Of a stretch of 64,000 nucleotides of DNA, positions 1 through 8,320 are shown in pieces. Under the pieces are notes generated by a model. That model did no database searches, was not told the DNA's origin, and was given only the letters and a program-made list of their open reading frames with translations. The DNA lies in the NCBI GenBank assembly GCA_041600415.1, contig JBFIKF010000007.1, positions 80,234-144,233 on the forward strand. Direction: 5' to 3'. Both the position numbers and the translations under genes were made by a program. Each line of letters starts with the position of its first letter. Position 1 is the stretch's first letter. Source of the DNA: JBFJKD01 sp041600415 (GTDB taxonomy: Bacteria; Pseudomonadota; Gammaproteobacteria; Pseudomonadales; Porticoccaceae).

Positions 1-2
1 CC

Positions 3-935
3 GGGCTGTTTGTGACTAATTTTCCGGCCCGCGGTTGGCTGGCCGATAGTAATCTGCGCAAACATCGCGAGGATCTGATTTACCTTAACCTGACCGGGGA
101 TCGCCACGGCGGCTCGGCGGTGGATTACACGGTGAACTGTGAGGTCGGTTTGCCAGCTATGACCGGTGCAACGCAAGAACCTGTCAATCACGTGCTGGCG
201 GCGTGGGATGTGATCGCCGGACAAACCCTGGCCCTCGGCCTGTTGGCGGCGGAGCGTCATCGCCGCATTAGCGGCGAGGGACAAATAGTCCGGCTGGCGC
301 TGGCGGATGTCGCGTTGGCGACCATGGGGCATCTCGGGTTTATCGCCGAAGCACAGATCAATGGCACTGACCGCGAGGCCTGTGGTAACTACCTGTACGG
401 CGCCTACGGCAAGGATTTTGTAACGGCCGATAAGCGCCGGATAATGCTGGTGGGGCTTACCGGCAATCAGTGGCAGGGTATCAGGAAGGCCACCGGGTTG
501 GGCGCGGCTATCGACCAACTGGGGGACAGGCTGCATCTGAACCTGGCGCGCGAAGGGGATCGTTTTCATGGGCGCGAAGCCCTGACCGAACTTCTTGCGC
601 CCTGGTTTGCCGCGCGCAATTTCGACACCGTAGCGGCGGCTCTGGATGCGGCGGGGGTGTGCTGGGGTAAGTATCAAACGATTAAACAACTGGTGGATCG
701 GGATCCCGAGTGTTCCCCGGCGAATCCCCTTTTCGAAGAGGTTGAGCATCCGGGTATCGGCCGCTATCTGACGCCAGGCAGTCCCCTGTACTTTTCCGGA
801 AGCCCTCGCGATGCGGTGGGTGCGGCCCCCCTGGTAGGGCAGCACACCGATGAAATTCTGTCTGAGGAGCTGGGTATGAGCAGCGCCGAGATTGGGCGCT
901 TACACGACGCCAAAATTGTCGCGGGCGCAGCGTAA
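3..935 (+). CDS. CaiB/BaiF CoA transferase, 2-methylfumaryl-CoA isomerase-like (5' end cut by window)
   Basis: The reading frame is open to the left edge, so the N-terminus is missing; about 311 residues remain. The text around residues 1-60 (LFVTNFPARGWL, then HGGSAVDYTVN) and the later RHRRISGEGQ and GNYLYGAYGKDF motifs fit family III (CaiB/BaiF) CoA transferases. They resemble most closely, from memory, the Mct branch, which moves CoA within mesaconyl-CoA (C1 to C4). Family members act in the cytoplasm on organic-acid CoA esters. The gene is followed by an AcoR-like regulator and acyl-CoA dehydrogenase genes, so a role in CoA activation or isomerisation of a catabolic intermediate is inferred. 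The family is firm; the exact substrate is not. Confidence 0.8.
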   Translation, partial: GLFVTNFPARGWLADSNLRKHREDLIYLNLTGDRHGGSAVDYTVNCEVGLPAMTGATQEPVNHVLAAWDVIAGQTLALGLLAAERHRRISGEGQIVRLALADVALATMGHLGFIAEAQINGTDREACGNYLYGAYGKDFVTADKRRIMLVGLTGNQWQGIRKATGLGAAIDQLGDRLHLNLAREGDRFHGREALTELLAPWFAARNFDTVAAALDAAGVCWGKYQTIKQLVDRDPECSPANPLFEEVEHPGIGRYLTPGSPLYFSGSPRDAVGAAPLVGQHTDEILSEELGMSSAEIGRLHDAKIVAGAA

Positions 936-1106
936 AAGTCAATGCTGAGGGCTTGTCCTGGCGTGGACGACCGGAGATCTTGTTGATAAGGTTGCCTGCT
1001 CGCCGCATTTCAGGCTCCACTTCCGATGACCGAGGTTGTTTTGTTAATCCAGGCCTGCCAGGTACTTGCGGAGCAAATTATTTAGTAGTCTTTTAGGTAA
1101 CTCGGA

Positions 1107-3113
1107 GTGGATAGCGTCATGCAAACACCGCACCTGGGACGTACATTTCTCGAATCTGATCGCATCATTCGCAAGCAGGTCGAGCGCGCCTGGCATCAGT
1201 TTGTGGAGAGCGGTAGCTGCGCGACTGATGCCGTCAGGGACGTGGTGCTGAATTCATGGCACCGTTGTCGCAGTGGGGGAATTGAAGCGACGCGCACCTG
1301 TTCGCCGCTGATTGCCAAGGGCAAACAGCTCGACCAGCTTAAACAGGAAAATGAAGAGCTGCTCCTGGCCTCCCAGCACACCTGGAAAATGTTGTCGGAT
1401 ATTCTGGTGGACACCGAGAGCCTGCTACTGGTTGCCGCGCCCAATGGCGTGTTGCTGGATGTGTGTGGCAACCCACAGGTTGTCGAGGGCGGGGCCGATC
1501 AATCTGTTGCCCCGGGATACGACTGGAGTGAACAAAAAGCCGGTACCAACGCGGTTGGTACTGTCATCGCGTTGCGTGAACCCGTGGAAATCCACAGTGC
1601 AGAGCACTTCTGCCAGTCCGCAAAAATATGGACCTGCTCGGCAGCACCGGTCATTGACCATGTTAGCGGGGATTTATTCGGTGTGATCGATATCACTACC
1701 CGCAGTCATGCTTTTAGTCGTCAAAGTATTGCGCTGGCCATGACGGCTGCACGACAGATCGAGCAAACATTGCAGTCGCGGGAGTTGGCGCGCAATGTGC
1801 AACTGCTGGACTGGTTTGCCAACAAAACTGAGCGCTGGTATCGGGATAGTGTGGTATTACTCGACCGCCGTGGCCGCATTATCACCTGCAATGAACATGC
1901 GCGCAGGCTGTTTAACAACGTGCAGCAGGGACATCTGGTACGCAGTGGCAGTGTCATGCTGCCGGAAACCGCGCTCAAAGACATCGAAAATTGCGCGCAG
2001 TTTTTGCCGGAAGCAATTGATCTGGTGGCGGTGGATGCGTTCCCCGGTGCGCGTATCTGGCAAGGTGGATTACTGGTGCTGGACAACCGTGATTGCCGTG
2101 ATATGGCTGCGACCCGGAGTCGTTTCGTTGGGAAAAATCGTCGCGAGGGGTCGCGGTCGGAGGAACCTTTTTCCCGGCTTGTAGGCGATAGCGCTGTGAT
2201 GGAGTGTCTCAGGGAGGAAGGTAAACGCTGTGCGATCAAGGACGGGCCGATCTTCATCATGGGCGAATCAGGCACTGGAAAGGAATTGTTAGCCAGAGCC
2301 TTGCATGCCGCCTCACCGCGACGAGACGGGCCATTCGTGATAGTCAATTGTGCAGAACTGGAAAATCACTCGGCCGGGGAAGTGGTTTTCGGGTGCGAAT
2401 ACAAAGGGTTAGCCCGCCGCGATACCGATCAAAATATGGGGAAACTTGGGCAGGCCAGCGGCGGCACGTTGTTCCTGCGCGCGGTGGACACGCTGCCAGC
2501 TGCGACTCAGACGCGGCTAGTACATTTTTTGCAGAGCGTGCCGTCTCACGGGGGTGGTCCTCAGGCCGGAGCCGTTGGTGTGAGAGTGATGGCGTCGATT
2601 AACGCTACTACCGGTGTTCAGGCTATGGATAGCAGCCTGTACCGTGTGTTGCAGGACATGACTGTACGAGTGCCTCCGCTAAGGGACAGGGCTGAGGACT
2701 TGCCAGCGCTGGTAGCGCATCTACTGGAGCAAACGGCCCGTAGATCGGGATCCCCACGTAAATTTGCGGATGCGGAACTGCTGCGCTGGATGCAGCGCTA
2801 CCCCTGGCCTGGTAACGTGCGTGAACTGGGTGAAATACTGGAAGTTATGTGCGTTCTTAATGAACACCTTGAACTGGGTGTTCGAGATTTACCGGATAAA
2901 TTGTTCCACCAACTGGCTTCTGTGAATGCCGCGCCGTACGTTGGCAAAGCGACCGATGACACCCGCGGAATTTTGAACGAAGTGGAGAAAAAGGCGATTG
3001 CGCTGGAAATGGAAAAACATGCAGGCAATCGTACGCGGGCAGCGCGATCTTTGGGGGTTTCGAGAAGCACCTTGTACCGCAAGTTGCGTGCTTACGGATT
3101 AGATTCTGTCTGA
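1107..3113 (+). CDS. AcoR-like transcriptional regulator with degenerate sigma-54 AAA+ domain
   Basis: This 668-residue protein has the layout of acetoin-type activators: an N-terminal GAF-like sensor region (about residues 70-220, including the AGTNAVGT motif), a central AAA+ domain and a C-terminal Fis-type helix-turn-helix (NRTRAARSLGVSRSTLYRKL, near the end). Walker A is intact (GESGTGKE, residues 386-393). However, the GAFTGA loop that contacts sigma-54 reads KGLARR (433-438), the Walker B acidic pair is Arg-Ala (458-459), and the FREDLYYRL arginine-finger segment is not recognisable. Classical sigma-54 activation is therefore unlikely. It probably controls the hydrolase/dehydrogenase genes that follow on the same strand, possibly with sigma-70 polymerase. 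The ATG at 1107 gives full sensor coverage. Confidence 0.85.
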   Translation: MDSVMQTPHLGRTFLESDRIIRKQVERAWHQFVESGSCATDAVRDVVLNSWHRCRSGGIEATRTCSPLIAKGKQLDQLKQENEELLLASQHTWKMLSDILVDTESLLLVAAPNGVLLDVCGNPQVVEGGADQSVAPGYDWSEQKAGTNAVGTVIALREPVEIHSAEHFCQSAKIWTCSAAPVIDHVSGDLFGVIDITTRSHAFSRQSIALAMTAARQIEQTLQSRELARNVQLLDWFANKTERWYRDSVVLLDRRGRIITCNEHARRLFNNVQQGHLVRSGSVMLPETALKDIENCAQFLPEAIDLVAVDAFPGARIWQGGLLVLDNRDCRDMAATRSRFVGKNRREGSRSEEPFSRLVGDSAVMECLREEGKRCAIKDGPIFIMGESGTGKELLARALHAASPRRDGPFVIVNCAELENHSAGEVVFGCEYKGLARRDTDQNMGKLGQASGGTLFLRAVDTLPAATQTRLVHFLQSVPSHGGGPQAGAVGVRVMASINATTGVQAMDSSLYRVLQDMTVRVPPLRDRAEDLPALVAHLLEQTARRSGSPRKFADAELLRWMQRYPWPGNVRELGEILEVMCVLNEHLELGVRDLPDKLFHQLASVNAAPYVGKATDDTRGILNEVEKKAIALEMEKHAGNRTRAARSLGVSRSTLYRKLRAYGLDSV

Positions 3114-3408
3114 CGGAAAGCCCATGCCAAGCTGGGGTGGGTGTTGACGATCTGGCCCCCGTCCGGTCTGTTAAAACGCCCATTTGAGCGGTAGTTAGGC
3201 TCAATAAACAGATAAATGGGGAGCAAAGTTGCGACTTTCTGGCATAATCGGCGGTTCGCAAGTGTGTGGAAAAGGCTTGTTGGCTGAAACAAGTAGTGCC
3301 GTCGACAGCCCGGAGATTTGCAATAGTGTGTATTTAATCCAAGTTTCAGAGCGGTTCCCGACTGGGGAATAAACCAACCGAAAAAAATAAATGCAGGAGG
3401 TTAGTAAG
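3114..3408 (+). other. Intergenic region before the hydrolase operon
   Basis: No gene is seen here. The 295 bases separate the AcoR-like regulator from the hydrolase gene and should hold the promoter and operator for the downstream catabolic genes. I looked for a -24/-12 element and found none with correct GG-N10-GC spacing, in keeping with the degenerate sigma-54 contact loop of the neighbouring regulator. Confidence 0.45.
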
Positions 3409-4317
3409 ATGGCCAGCGCAGCGGCACAACAGATCGTAGAACTCTATTCCGAGTGGAAACAAAAACTGGCGATGAACGATGGTATGTCGCTGGAAGAATT
3501 GCGGGATTTATTTGATGGCTGGGGCAGCATTACCGCTGAGCCCGCCGATGTAGAATTCAAGGATGCCACGTTGTATGGCGTCGATTGCAAGTGGGCGATT
3601 CCCAAAGGGGCCGACGAAAGCCGAGTGCTGATCTGTTGCCATGGTGGCGGTTTTGTCGTCGGGTCCTCCGCTAGCCATCGCAAAATGTTTGGCCATATCG
3701 CGAAGGCCGTAGGTTGTGCTGCATTGGTGCTCGATTACACCCGAGCGCCAGAAAATCCCCATCCCGGTATTGTCGAAGAGGCGGTAGCGGTGTACTCCGG
3801 TTTGCTTGAGGGGGGTTACAAACCCGAACATATGGCGACCATCGGCGATTCCGCGGGCGGTAATTTATGTACATCAGTACTACTGTTTGGTGAGCGACTC
3901 GGCTATCCCATGCCCGCCGCCTGCGTGCCGCTGTCCCCCTGGTACGATATGGAAGGCACCGGCGAAACCCTGAACACCAATGCGGACAAGGACGCGCTGG
4001 TCAATAAGGATATATTGATGGGTATGGCGGAGATGTTTCTCGGGGGCAAAAATCCCCGGGGACCGATTGCCAACCCGCTGTACGCGGATCTGGAAAATTT
4101 GCCACCGACCCTGATTCAGGTCGGTGAATACGAAGGCTTGCTGGACGATAGCCGACGCTTTTACGAGCGCGCAAAAGCAGCCGGGGTCGATGTTGAACTG
4201 CAGGTGTTTCCCGAAATGCAGCATGTATTTCAATTTATGGCCGGCAACGCGCCGGAAGCGGACGACGCAATTGCCAAAATTGCACAGTTTTTGCGGCCCA
4301 AATTAGGACTCGCCTGA
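3409..4317 (+). CDS. Alpha/beta hydrolase of the hormone-sensitive-lipase family (esterase / epsilon-lactone hydrolase-like)
   Basis: A 302-residue cytoplasmic hydrolase. It shows the HSL-family oxyanion motif (CHGGGF, about residue 78), the nucleophile elbow GDSAGG (about 151), a late Asp in YEGLLDD and a catalytic His in MQHVF. Members hydrolyse short acyl esters or ring-opened lactones such as those made by Baeyer-Villiger oxidation. An upstream ATG at 3391 exists, but AGGAGG lies inside the six codons it would add, with ideal spacing to the ATG at 3409, so I chose 3409. It is followed by an aldehyde dehydrogenase and three acyl-CoA dehydrogenases, which suggests one step in degradation of an ester- or lactone-forming compound. 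Confidence 0.88.
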   Translation: MASAAAQQIVELYSEWKQKLAMNDGMSLEELRDLFDGWGSITAEPADVEFKDATLYGVDCKWAIPKGADESRVLICCHGGGFVVGSSASHRKMFGHIAKAVGCAALVLDYTRAPENPHPGIVEEAVAVYSGLLEGGYKPEHMATIGDSAGGNLCTSVLLFGERLGYPMPAACVPLSPWYDMEGTGETLNTNADKDALVNKDILMGMAEMFLGGKNPRGPIANPLYADLENLPPTLIQVGEYEGLLDDSRRFYERAKAAGVDVELQVFPEMQHVFQFMAGNAPEADDAIAKIAQFLRPKLGLA

Positions 4318-4443
4318 TTGGCAATTCCGCTACGATAAGGCTTGGTGGGGCCAAAGTCTGGCGCTACAAGGGACGGCTGGAAAATCTTGTCATCCCGTGC
4401 GCCGTAAATGTTAACCAACAGCTTGTACAAGCAGGATCTGAAG

Positions 4444-5877
4444 ATGATTGAACACACCAAAATCTATATCGATGGGCAGTGGGTGCCAGCCAGTGGCGGT
4501 GGAGTCACCACGCTGGTCAACCCGGCCACTGAAGAGCCGTTTGCCACGGTGCCGATGTCTTCTGAAGCGGATGTTGATAAGGCCGTGCAAGCGGCACGGC
4601 GCGCTTTTGCCTCCTGGTCCAGAACCAGTGCCGAGGAGCGGGCGGGGTATATTCGCGCCATCTGCGCCAAGCTCAAGGAGCGCAAGGACGAGCTGGCCTC
4701 GCTGATTTCCCAGGAAATGGGTATTCCGGTACATTTCTCCAAGGGTATTCAGGTGTCTGGTCCGATCCACGGGCTGTCACTGTTTGCCGATCTCGCCAAG
4801 ACCATGGAAGAAGTCCGAAAGCACGAAGAAGGTTATCTTGTGGTGCGAGAACCCGTCGGCGTCTGCGCGTTTATTACGCCGTGGAATTTTCCCTTATTCC
4901 AGGTGGTAGCCAAAGTGGGCCCGGCGATTGCGGCGGGTTGCACCACGGTCCTTAAACCCAGTGAGCAAACTCCATTGTGCACCTATGTTTTCGCACAAAT
5001 ATGCGACGAAGTTGGTTTGCCGCCGGGGGTATTTAATCTGGTGCCTGGTCGGGGATCCATCATGGGCAATGCGCTGAGTTCGCACCCCGAAGTGGATCTG
5101 GTGTCGTTTACCGGCTCCACGGAAGTCGGCGTCGATATCGCCAGGTCGGCCGCGCCCACGGTTAAGCGGGTGTGCCAGGAACTGGGTGGCAAGTCGCCGT
5201 TTATCATTGCCGAGGACGCGGAAATCGCCAAGGCCGTCAAATATGTGGTGAAGGATACGATGTTTAATTCAGGGCAAATGTGCGTGGCTCTGAGTCGGGT
5301 TTTTATACCCGAAGCCAAATACGAAGAGGCTGTGGCGGTAGCCAAATCCGTGGCGGAATCCCTCAAGGTGGGTGATCCCACGGATGAAAATGTATTCCTC
5401 GGACCGGTCAGCTCCATGCGTGCTCGGGAAAGTGTGGTGCGCTACATCAACAAAGGCATAGAAGAAGGCGCGCGCCTGGTCACCGGCGGCGCGGAATTGC
5501 CCGAGGGTATCACCCGAGGCGCGTATGTTCGCCCCACCATTTTCGCCGACGTGCGCAACGATATGACCATTGCCCGGGAGGAGATTTTTGGACCGGTGAT
5601 TTGTCTGATTCCCTACAAGGATGAAGACGAGGCCATTGCTTTAGCCAACGATACGCCGTTTGGTTTGTCCAGTGGCGTCTGGGCCGATAGCGAAGAAACC
5701 CAGATGCGCATTGCGCGGCAACTGCGCGCCGGGCAAGTTAAGGTGAACGGCGGATCGTTTAGCTTTTCCGCGCCGTTTGGTGGTTACAAAATGTCTGGCA
5801 ATGGACGCGAGTGGGGTGCCAGCGGCCTGACCGAGTACACGGAAGAAAAAGCCATTCTGGTTGGTAAACTGCGTTAG
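4444..5877 (+). CDS. NAD(P)-dependent aldehyde dehydrogenase
   Basis: A 477-residue member of the aldehyde dehydrogenase superfamily, which oxidises aldehydes to carboxylates in the cytoplasm. The cofactor-site motif ITPWNFP (about 145-151), the catalytic Glu in QELGGKSP (about 243-250) and the catalytic Cys in SGQMCV (about 278) are present, and the length is normal. An upstream ATG at 4408 would add twelve residues unlike the family; the ATG at 4444 with CAGGAT before it is preferred. It lies about 125 bases after the hydrolase gene and probably oxidises the aldehyde derived from the hydroxy acid or alcohol that the hydrolase releases. Confidence 0.92.
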   Translation: MIEHTKIYIDGQWVPASGGGVTTLVNPATEEPFATVPMSSEADVDKAVQAARRAFASWSRTSAEERAGYIRAICAKLKERKDELASLISQEMGIPVHFSKGIQVSGPIHGLSLFADLAKTMEEVRKHEEGYLVVREPVGVCAFITPWNFPLFQVVAKVGPAIAAGCTTVLKPSEQTPLCTYVFAQICDEVGLPPGVFNLVPGRGSIMGNALSSHPEVDLVSFTGSTEVGVDIARSAAPTVKRVCQELGGKSPFIIAEDAEIAKAVKYVVKDTMFNSGQMCVALSRVFIPEAKYEEAVAVAKSVAESLKVGDPTDENVFLGPVSSMRARESVVRYINKGIEEGARLVTGGAELPEGITRGAYVRPTIFADVRNDMTIAREEIFGPVICLIPYKDEDEAIALANDTPFGLSSGVWADSEETQMRIARQLRAGQVKVNGGSFSFSAPFGGYKMSGNGREWGASGLTEYTEEKAILVGKLR

Positions 5878-5896
5878 ATTTAGTCCTCGTCATTTC

Positions 5897-5927
5897 CGGT
5901 AGCCGCGGGGCGCGCCTGCGGCTACCG
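5897..5927 (+). repeat. Perfect 10-bp inverted repeat (hairpin) between aldehyde dehydrogenase and acyl-CoA dehydrogenase genes
   Basis: Arms CGGTAGCCGC (5897-5906) and GCGGCTACCG (5918-5927) are exact complements around an 11-base GC-rich loop. No T-run follows on either strand, so it is not a standard intrinsic terminator. It lies 20 bases after the aldehyde dehydrogenase stop and about 50 bases before the next start, and may trim or stabilise the mRNA. Confidence 0.6.
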
Positions 5928-5975
5928 ATGTAATGGCCCGCCGCGGTGGGCGTTGTTCTTCAGGAGTTGTAATCC

Positions 5976-7130
5976 ATGTCGAGATTTCGTTTCCCCCACG
6001 TGGAGATGCCTGCCATCGCTACCCGACTGCGCGCCGAGGTCAGGGAGTTTTTGGCGGCAGAGCGCGCCGGTGGCGGATTTGTACCCATGGCGGATTGCTG
6101 GGCGTCGGGAATGAGCGCGGAATTTAGCCGCAAGGTTGGTCAACGGGGTTGGCTGGGCATGACCTGGGATAAAAAATACGGGGGTCACGGCCGCACCTTT
6201 CTCGAACGCTATGTGGTGACCGAAGAAATGCTGGCGGCCGGTGCGCCGGTTATGGCCCACTGGATAGCGGATCGCCAGAGCGGTCCGCAAATTATCCGAC
6301 ACGCGGCTCCTGAGGTGCGCGACCAGATTATTCCACGCATTGTCGCCGGCGAATGTTTTTGCGCGATCGGCATGAGTGAACCCAACACCGGTTCCGACCT
6401 GGCGTCGGTAGCCACCAAAGCAGAAAAAGTTGATGGGGGCTGGCGGGTCAATGGTACCAAGCTGTGGTCCACCGGCGCCCACGGTTGCGACTACATGATT
6501 ACGCTTCTGCGCACTTCCCCCCTGGATACGGCTGCCCGTCACAAGGGTCTGTCCCAGTTTATTATCGATCTCAAGTCGCCGGGAGTACAGATTCGCGGTA
6601 TCGCCGATATTGGCGGCCAGGTGCACTTTAACGAAACTAACTTTGAGGATGTGTTTGTCCCCGATAACTACGTCCTTGGCGAGGTAGGCGGTGGCTGGAA
6701 TATGGTGGTGGGCGAGCTGGCGCTGGAACGCTCGGGACCGGAACGTTTTCTGAGCACGTTTATCGTGTTGCAGGAAGCCATGCGCGTGCTGGTCAATCAC
6801 CCTACGGATAAAACCCGAGAAGTACTGGGTCAGGTGGTGGCTAAAATCAAAACACTGCGCCGTATGTCCCTCGGCATTGCCGGTTTGCTGCAGGAGGGGG
6901 CGTCGCCGGAAATGGAGGCCGCCCTGGTGAAGGATATGGCGACGCGCTTTGAGCGAGAATTACTGGAAAAATTGCGCGGTATTCTGCCGCAGGACCTGCT
7001 TGCTTCGAGCGCTGGATTGTTACCCGCGTTATTGCGCGACGGTATTTTACGGGTGCCGTCTTCGACCCTGCGCGGTGGCACCAACGAAGTGCTCAAGGGC
7101 ATGATTGCCCGCCAGTTGGGATTGCGTTGA
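5976..7130 (+). CDS. Acyl-CoA dehydrogenase, probable catalytic subunit of a heteromeric pair
   Basis: A 384-residue FAD-dependent acyl-CoA dehydrogenase that introduces an alpha-beta double bond into an acyl-CoA. The signature IGMSEPNTGSDLAS (near residue 130) and the C-terminal GGTNEVLKGMIARQLGL block are typical of the FadE26/28-like branch used for branched, cyclic or steroid side chains. CAGGAG precedes the ATG at 5976. The next gene encodes a shorter, divergent homologue, the arrangement seen in alpha2beta2 acyl-CoA dehydrogenases. Heteromer formation is inferred from the pairing, not shown by sequence alone. Confidence 0.92.
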   Translation: MSRFRFPHVEMPAIATRLRAEVREFLAAERAGGGFVPMADCWASGMSAEFSRKVGQRGWLGMTWDKKYGGHGRTFLERYVVTEEMLAAGAPVMAHWIADRQSGPQIIRHAAPEVRDQIIPRIVAGECFCAIGMSEPNTGSDLASVATKAEKVDGGWRVNGTKLWSTGAHGCDYMITLLRTSPLDTAARHKGLSQFIIDLKSPGVQIRGIADIGGQVHFNETNFEDVFVPDNYVLGEVGGGWNMVVGELALERSGPERFLSTFIVLQEAMRVLVNHPTDKTREVLGQVVAKIKTLRRMSLGIAGLLQEGASPEMEAALVKDMATRFERELLEKLRGILPQDLLASSAGLLPALLRDGILRVPSSTLRGGTNEVLKGMIARQLGLR

Positions 7131-7219
7131 TTGATTAGATGCCGACCTTAGCGCCACGATTCCCGGCGCAATGCCTGAGAAATTGCGCGCCTGCATGACA
7201 GTGAATTCGAGAGAACCGA

Positions 7220-8278
7220 ATGACAGCCGATAACATTATTTTTGAAACTGCCCAGCGAATTTTTACCGATCTGAGTACGCCGGAAACGATCAATGCCGCC
7301 GAGGCCGGAGAATGGCCCCGGGCGTTGTGGCAAGCGGTCGAGGAATCCGGTCTGACCTTGACCTGGGTACCGGAGACCAACGGTGGCGTGGGCGCCACGC
7401 TGATGGATGGGTTTGCGGTCATCAAAGCAGCAGGCAGCGCGGCGTTGCCGGTACCGCTGGCGGAATCCCTGATGGCGGGATGGCTGTTGGCCAAGGGTGG
7501 CTTGCCGGTGTCCTGCGATCCGATGACGGTAGCCTGTGGGGATTTTGAATTCGCCGATGGTGTACTTAATGGCGTTGCGGTTGCGGTGCCCCACGGGCGC
7601 AATGCAAAATATCTGGTAGTGATAGTCAATGGTCAACAGCAGTCCATGGTGTTTCAGGTAGCGGTTGCGGACTGTACCGTCGCACCCCAGGCCAGCCTGG
7701 CTGGCGAACCCCTGGATAAGGTGGTTTTTGCAGGGGTAAAGCCGTTGGCGGTTGGCGAGATTAGCGATTCTACTGATGCCGCCAGTGTCGAGGCGCTGGG
7801 CGCGCTGGTGCGTAGCGTGCAAGCGGGCGGCGCGTTGGAAACGGTGCTGGATTTGACTATTCAGTACGCCTCCGAGCGAGTACAGTTTGGGCGTGCCATT
7901 GGTAAATTTCAGGCTATACAACACTGTATCGCGGATCTGGCGGGGGAGGTCGCGGCGCTAAATGCGGCGGCTGATGCCGCCGCCGAGGCCTTGGCCAGGC
8001 ATAACTTGATTGACGCCGATGCCTGGGTCGAAATTGCGGCGGCCAAAATTCGGCTCGAACAGGCGGTCAATAATGGCGCTGCGATCGCCCATCAGGTTCA
8101 CGGTGCGATGGGGTTTACTTACGAACATCGTTTGCATCACTTAACCCGCAGGCTGTGGAGCTGGCGGGACGAATTTGGGAGCGATGCGGTGTGGGCGCAA
8201 CGCCTCGGCGCGCAGGTGCTGGAGTGGGGTGCAGAGCAATTGTGGCCGCGCATTACCGCTGTCAGTGATGCCCGTTAA
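7220..8278 (+). CDS. Divergent acyl-CoA dehydrogenase, probable partner subunit
   Basis: A 352-residue homologue with a weakly conserved N-terminal half and a recognisable C-terminal helical domain: SERVQFGRAIGKFQAIQH (around residue 217), then VHGAMGFTYEHRLHHLTRR (about 294). This short divergent form is typical of the non-catalytic or FAD-sharing subunit of heteromeric acyl-CoA dehydrogenases (FadE27/29-like) in steroid and alicyclic degradation. It follows the full-length homologue by about 90 bases. The substrate is unknown; a bulky or dicarboxylic acyl-CoA is a reasonable guess. Confidence 0.88.
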   Translation: MTADNIIFETAQRIFTDLSTPETINAAEAGEWPRALWQAVEESGLTLTWVPETNGGVGATLMDGFAVIKAAGSAALPVPLAESLMAGWLLAKGGLPVSCDPMTVACGDFEFADGVLNGVAVAVPHGRNAKYLVVIVNGQQQSMVFQVAVADCTVAPQASLAGEPLDKVVFAGVKPLAVGEISDSTDAASVEALGALVRSVQAGGALETVLDLTIQYASERVQFGRAIGKFQAIQHCIADLAGEVAALNAAADAAAEALARHNLIDADAWVEIAAAKIRLEQAVNNGAAIAHQVHGAMGFTYEHRLHHLTRRLWSWRDEFGSDAVWAQRLGAQVLEWGAEQLWPRITAVSDAR

Positions 8279-8320
8279 CCACGACCACTAAACCGAGTGT
8301 AATCTGTAGAGATAGTCACC

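Noticed and set aside
3114..3408. TGGCATAATCGGCGG near 3239 as a -24/-12 promoter
   Set aside because: Only eight bases lie between GG and GC; ten are required.
5922..6800. 292-codon minus-strand open frame
   Set aside because: It lies entirely opposite a clear acyl-CoA dehydrogenase gene and its translation has shadow composition (rich in His, Arg, Gly).
7148..7924. 258-codon minus-strand open frame
   Set aside because: Antisense shadow of the divergent acyl-CoA dehydrogenase; no recognisable domain.
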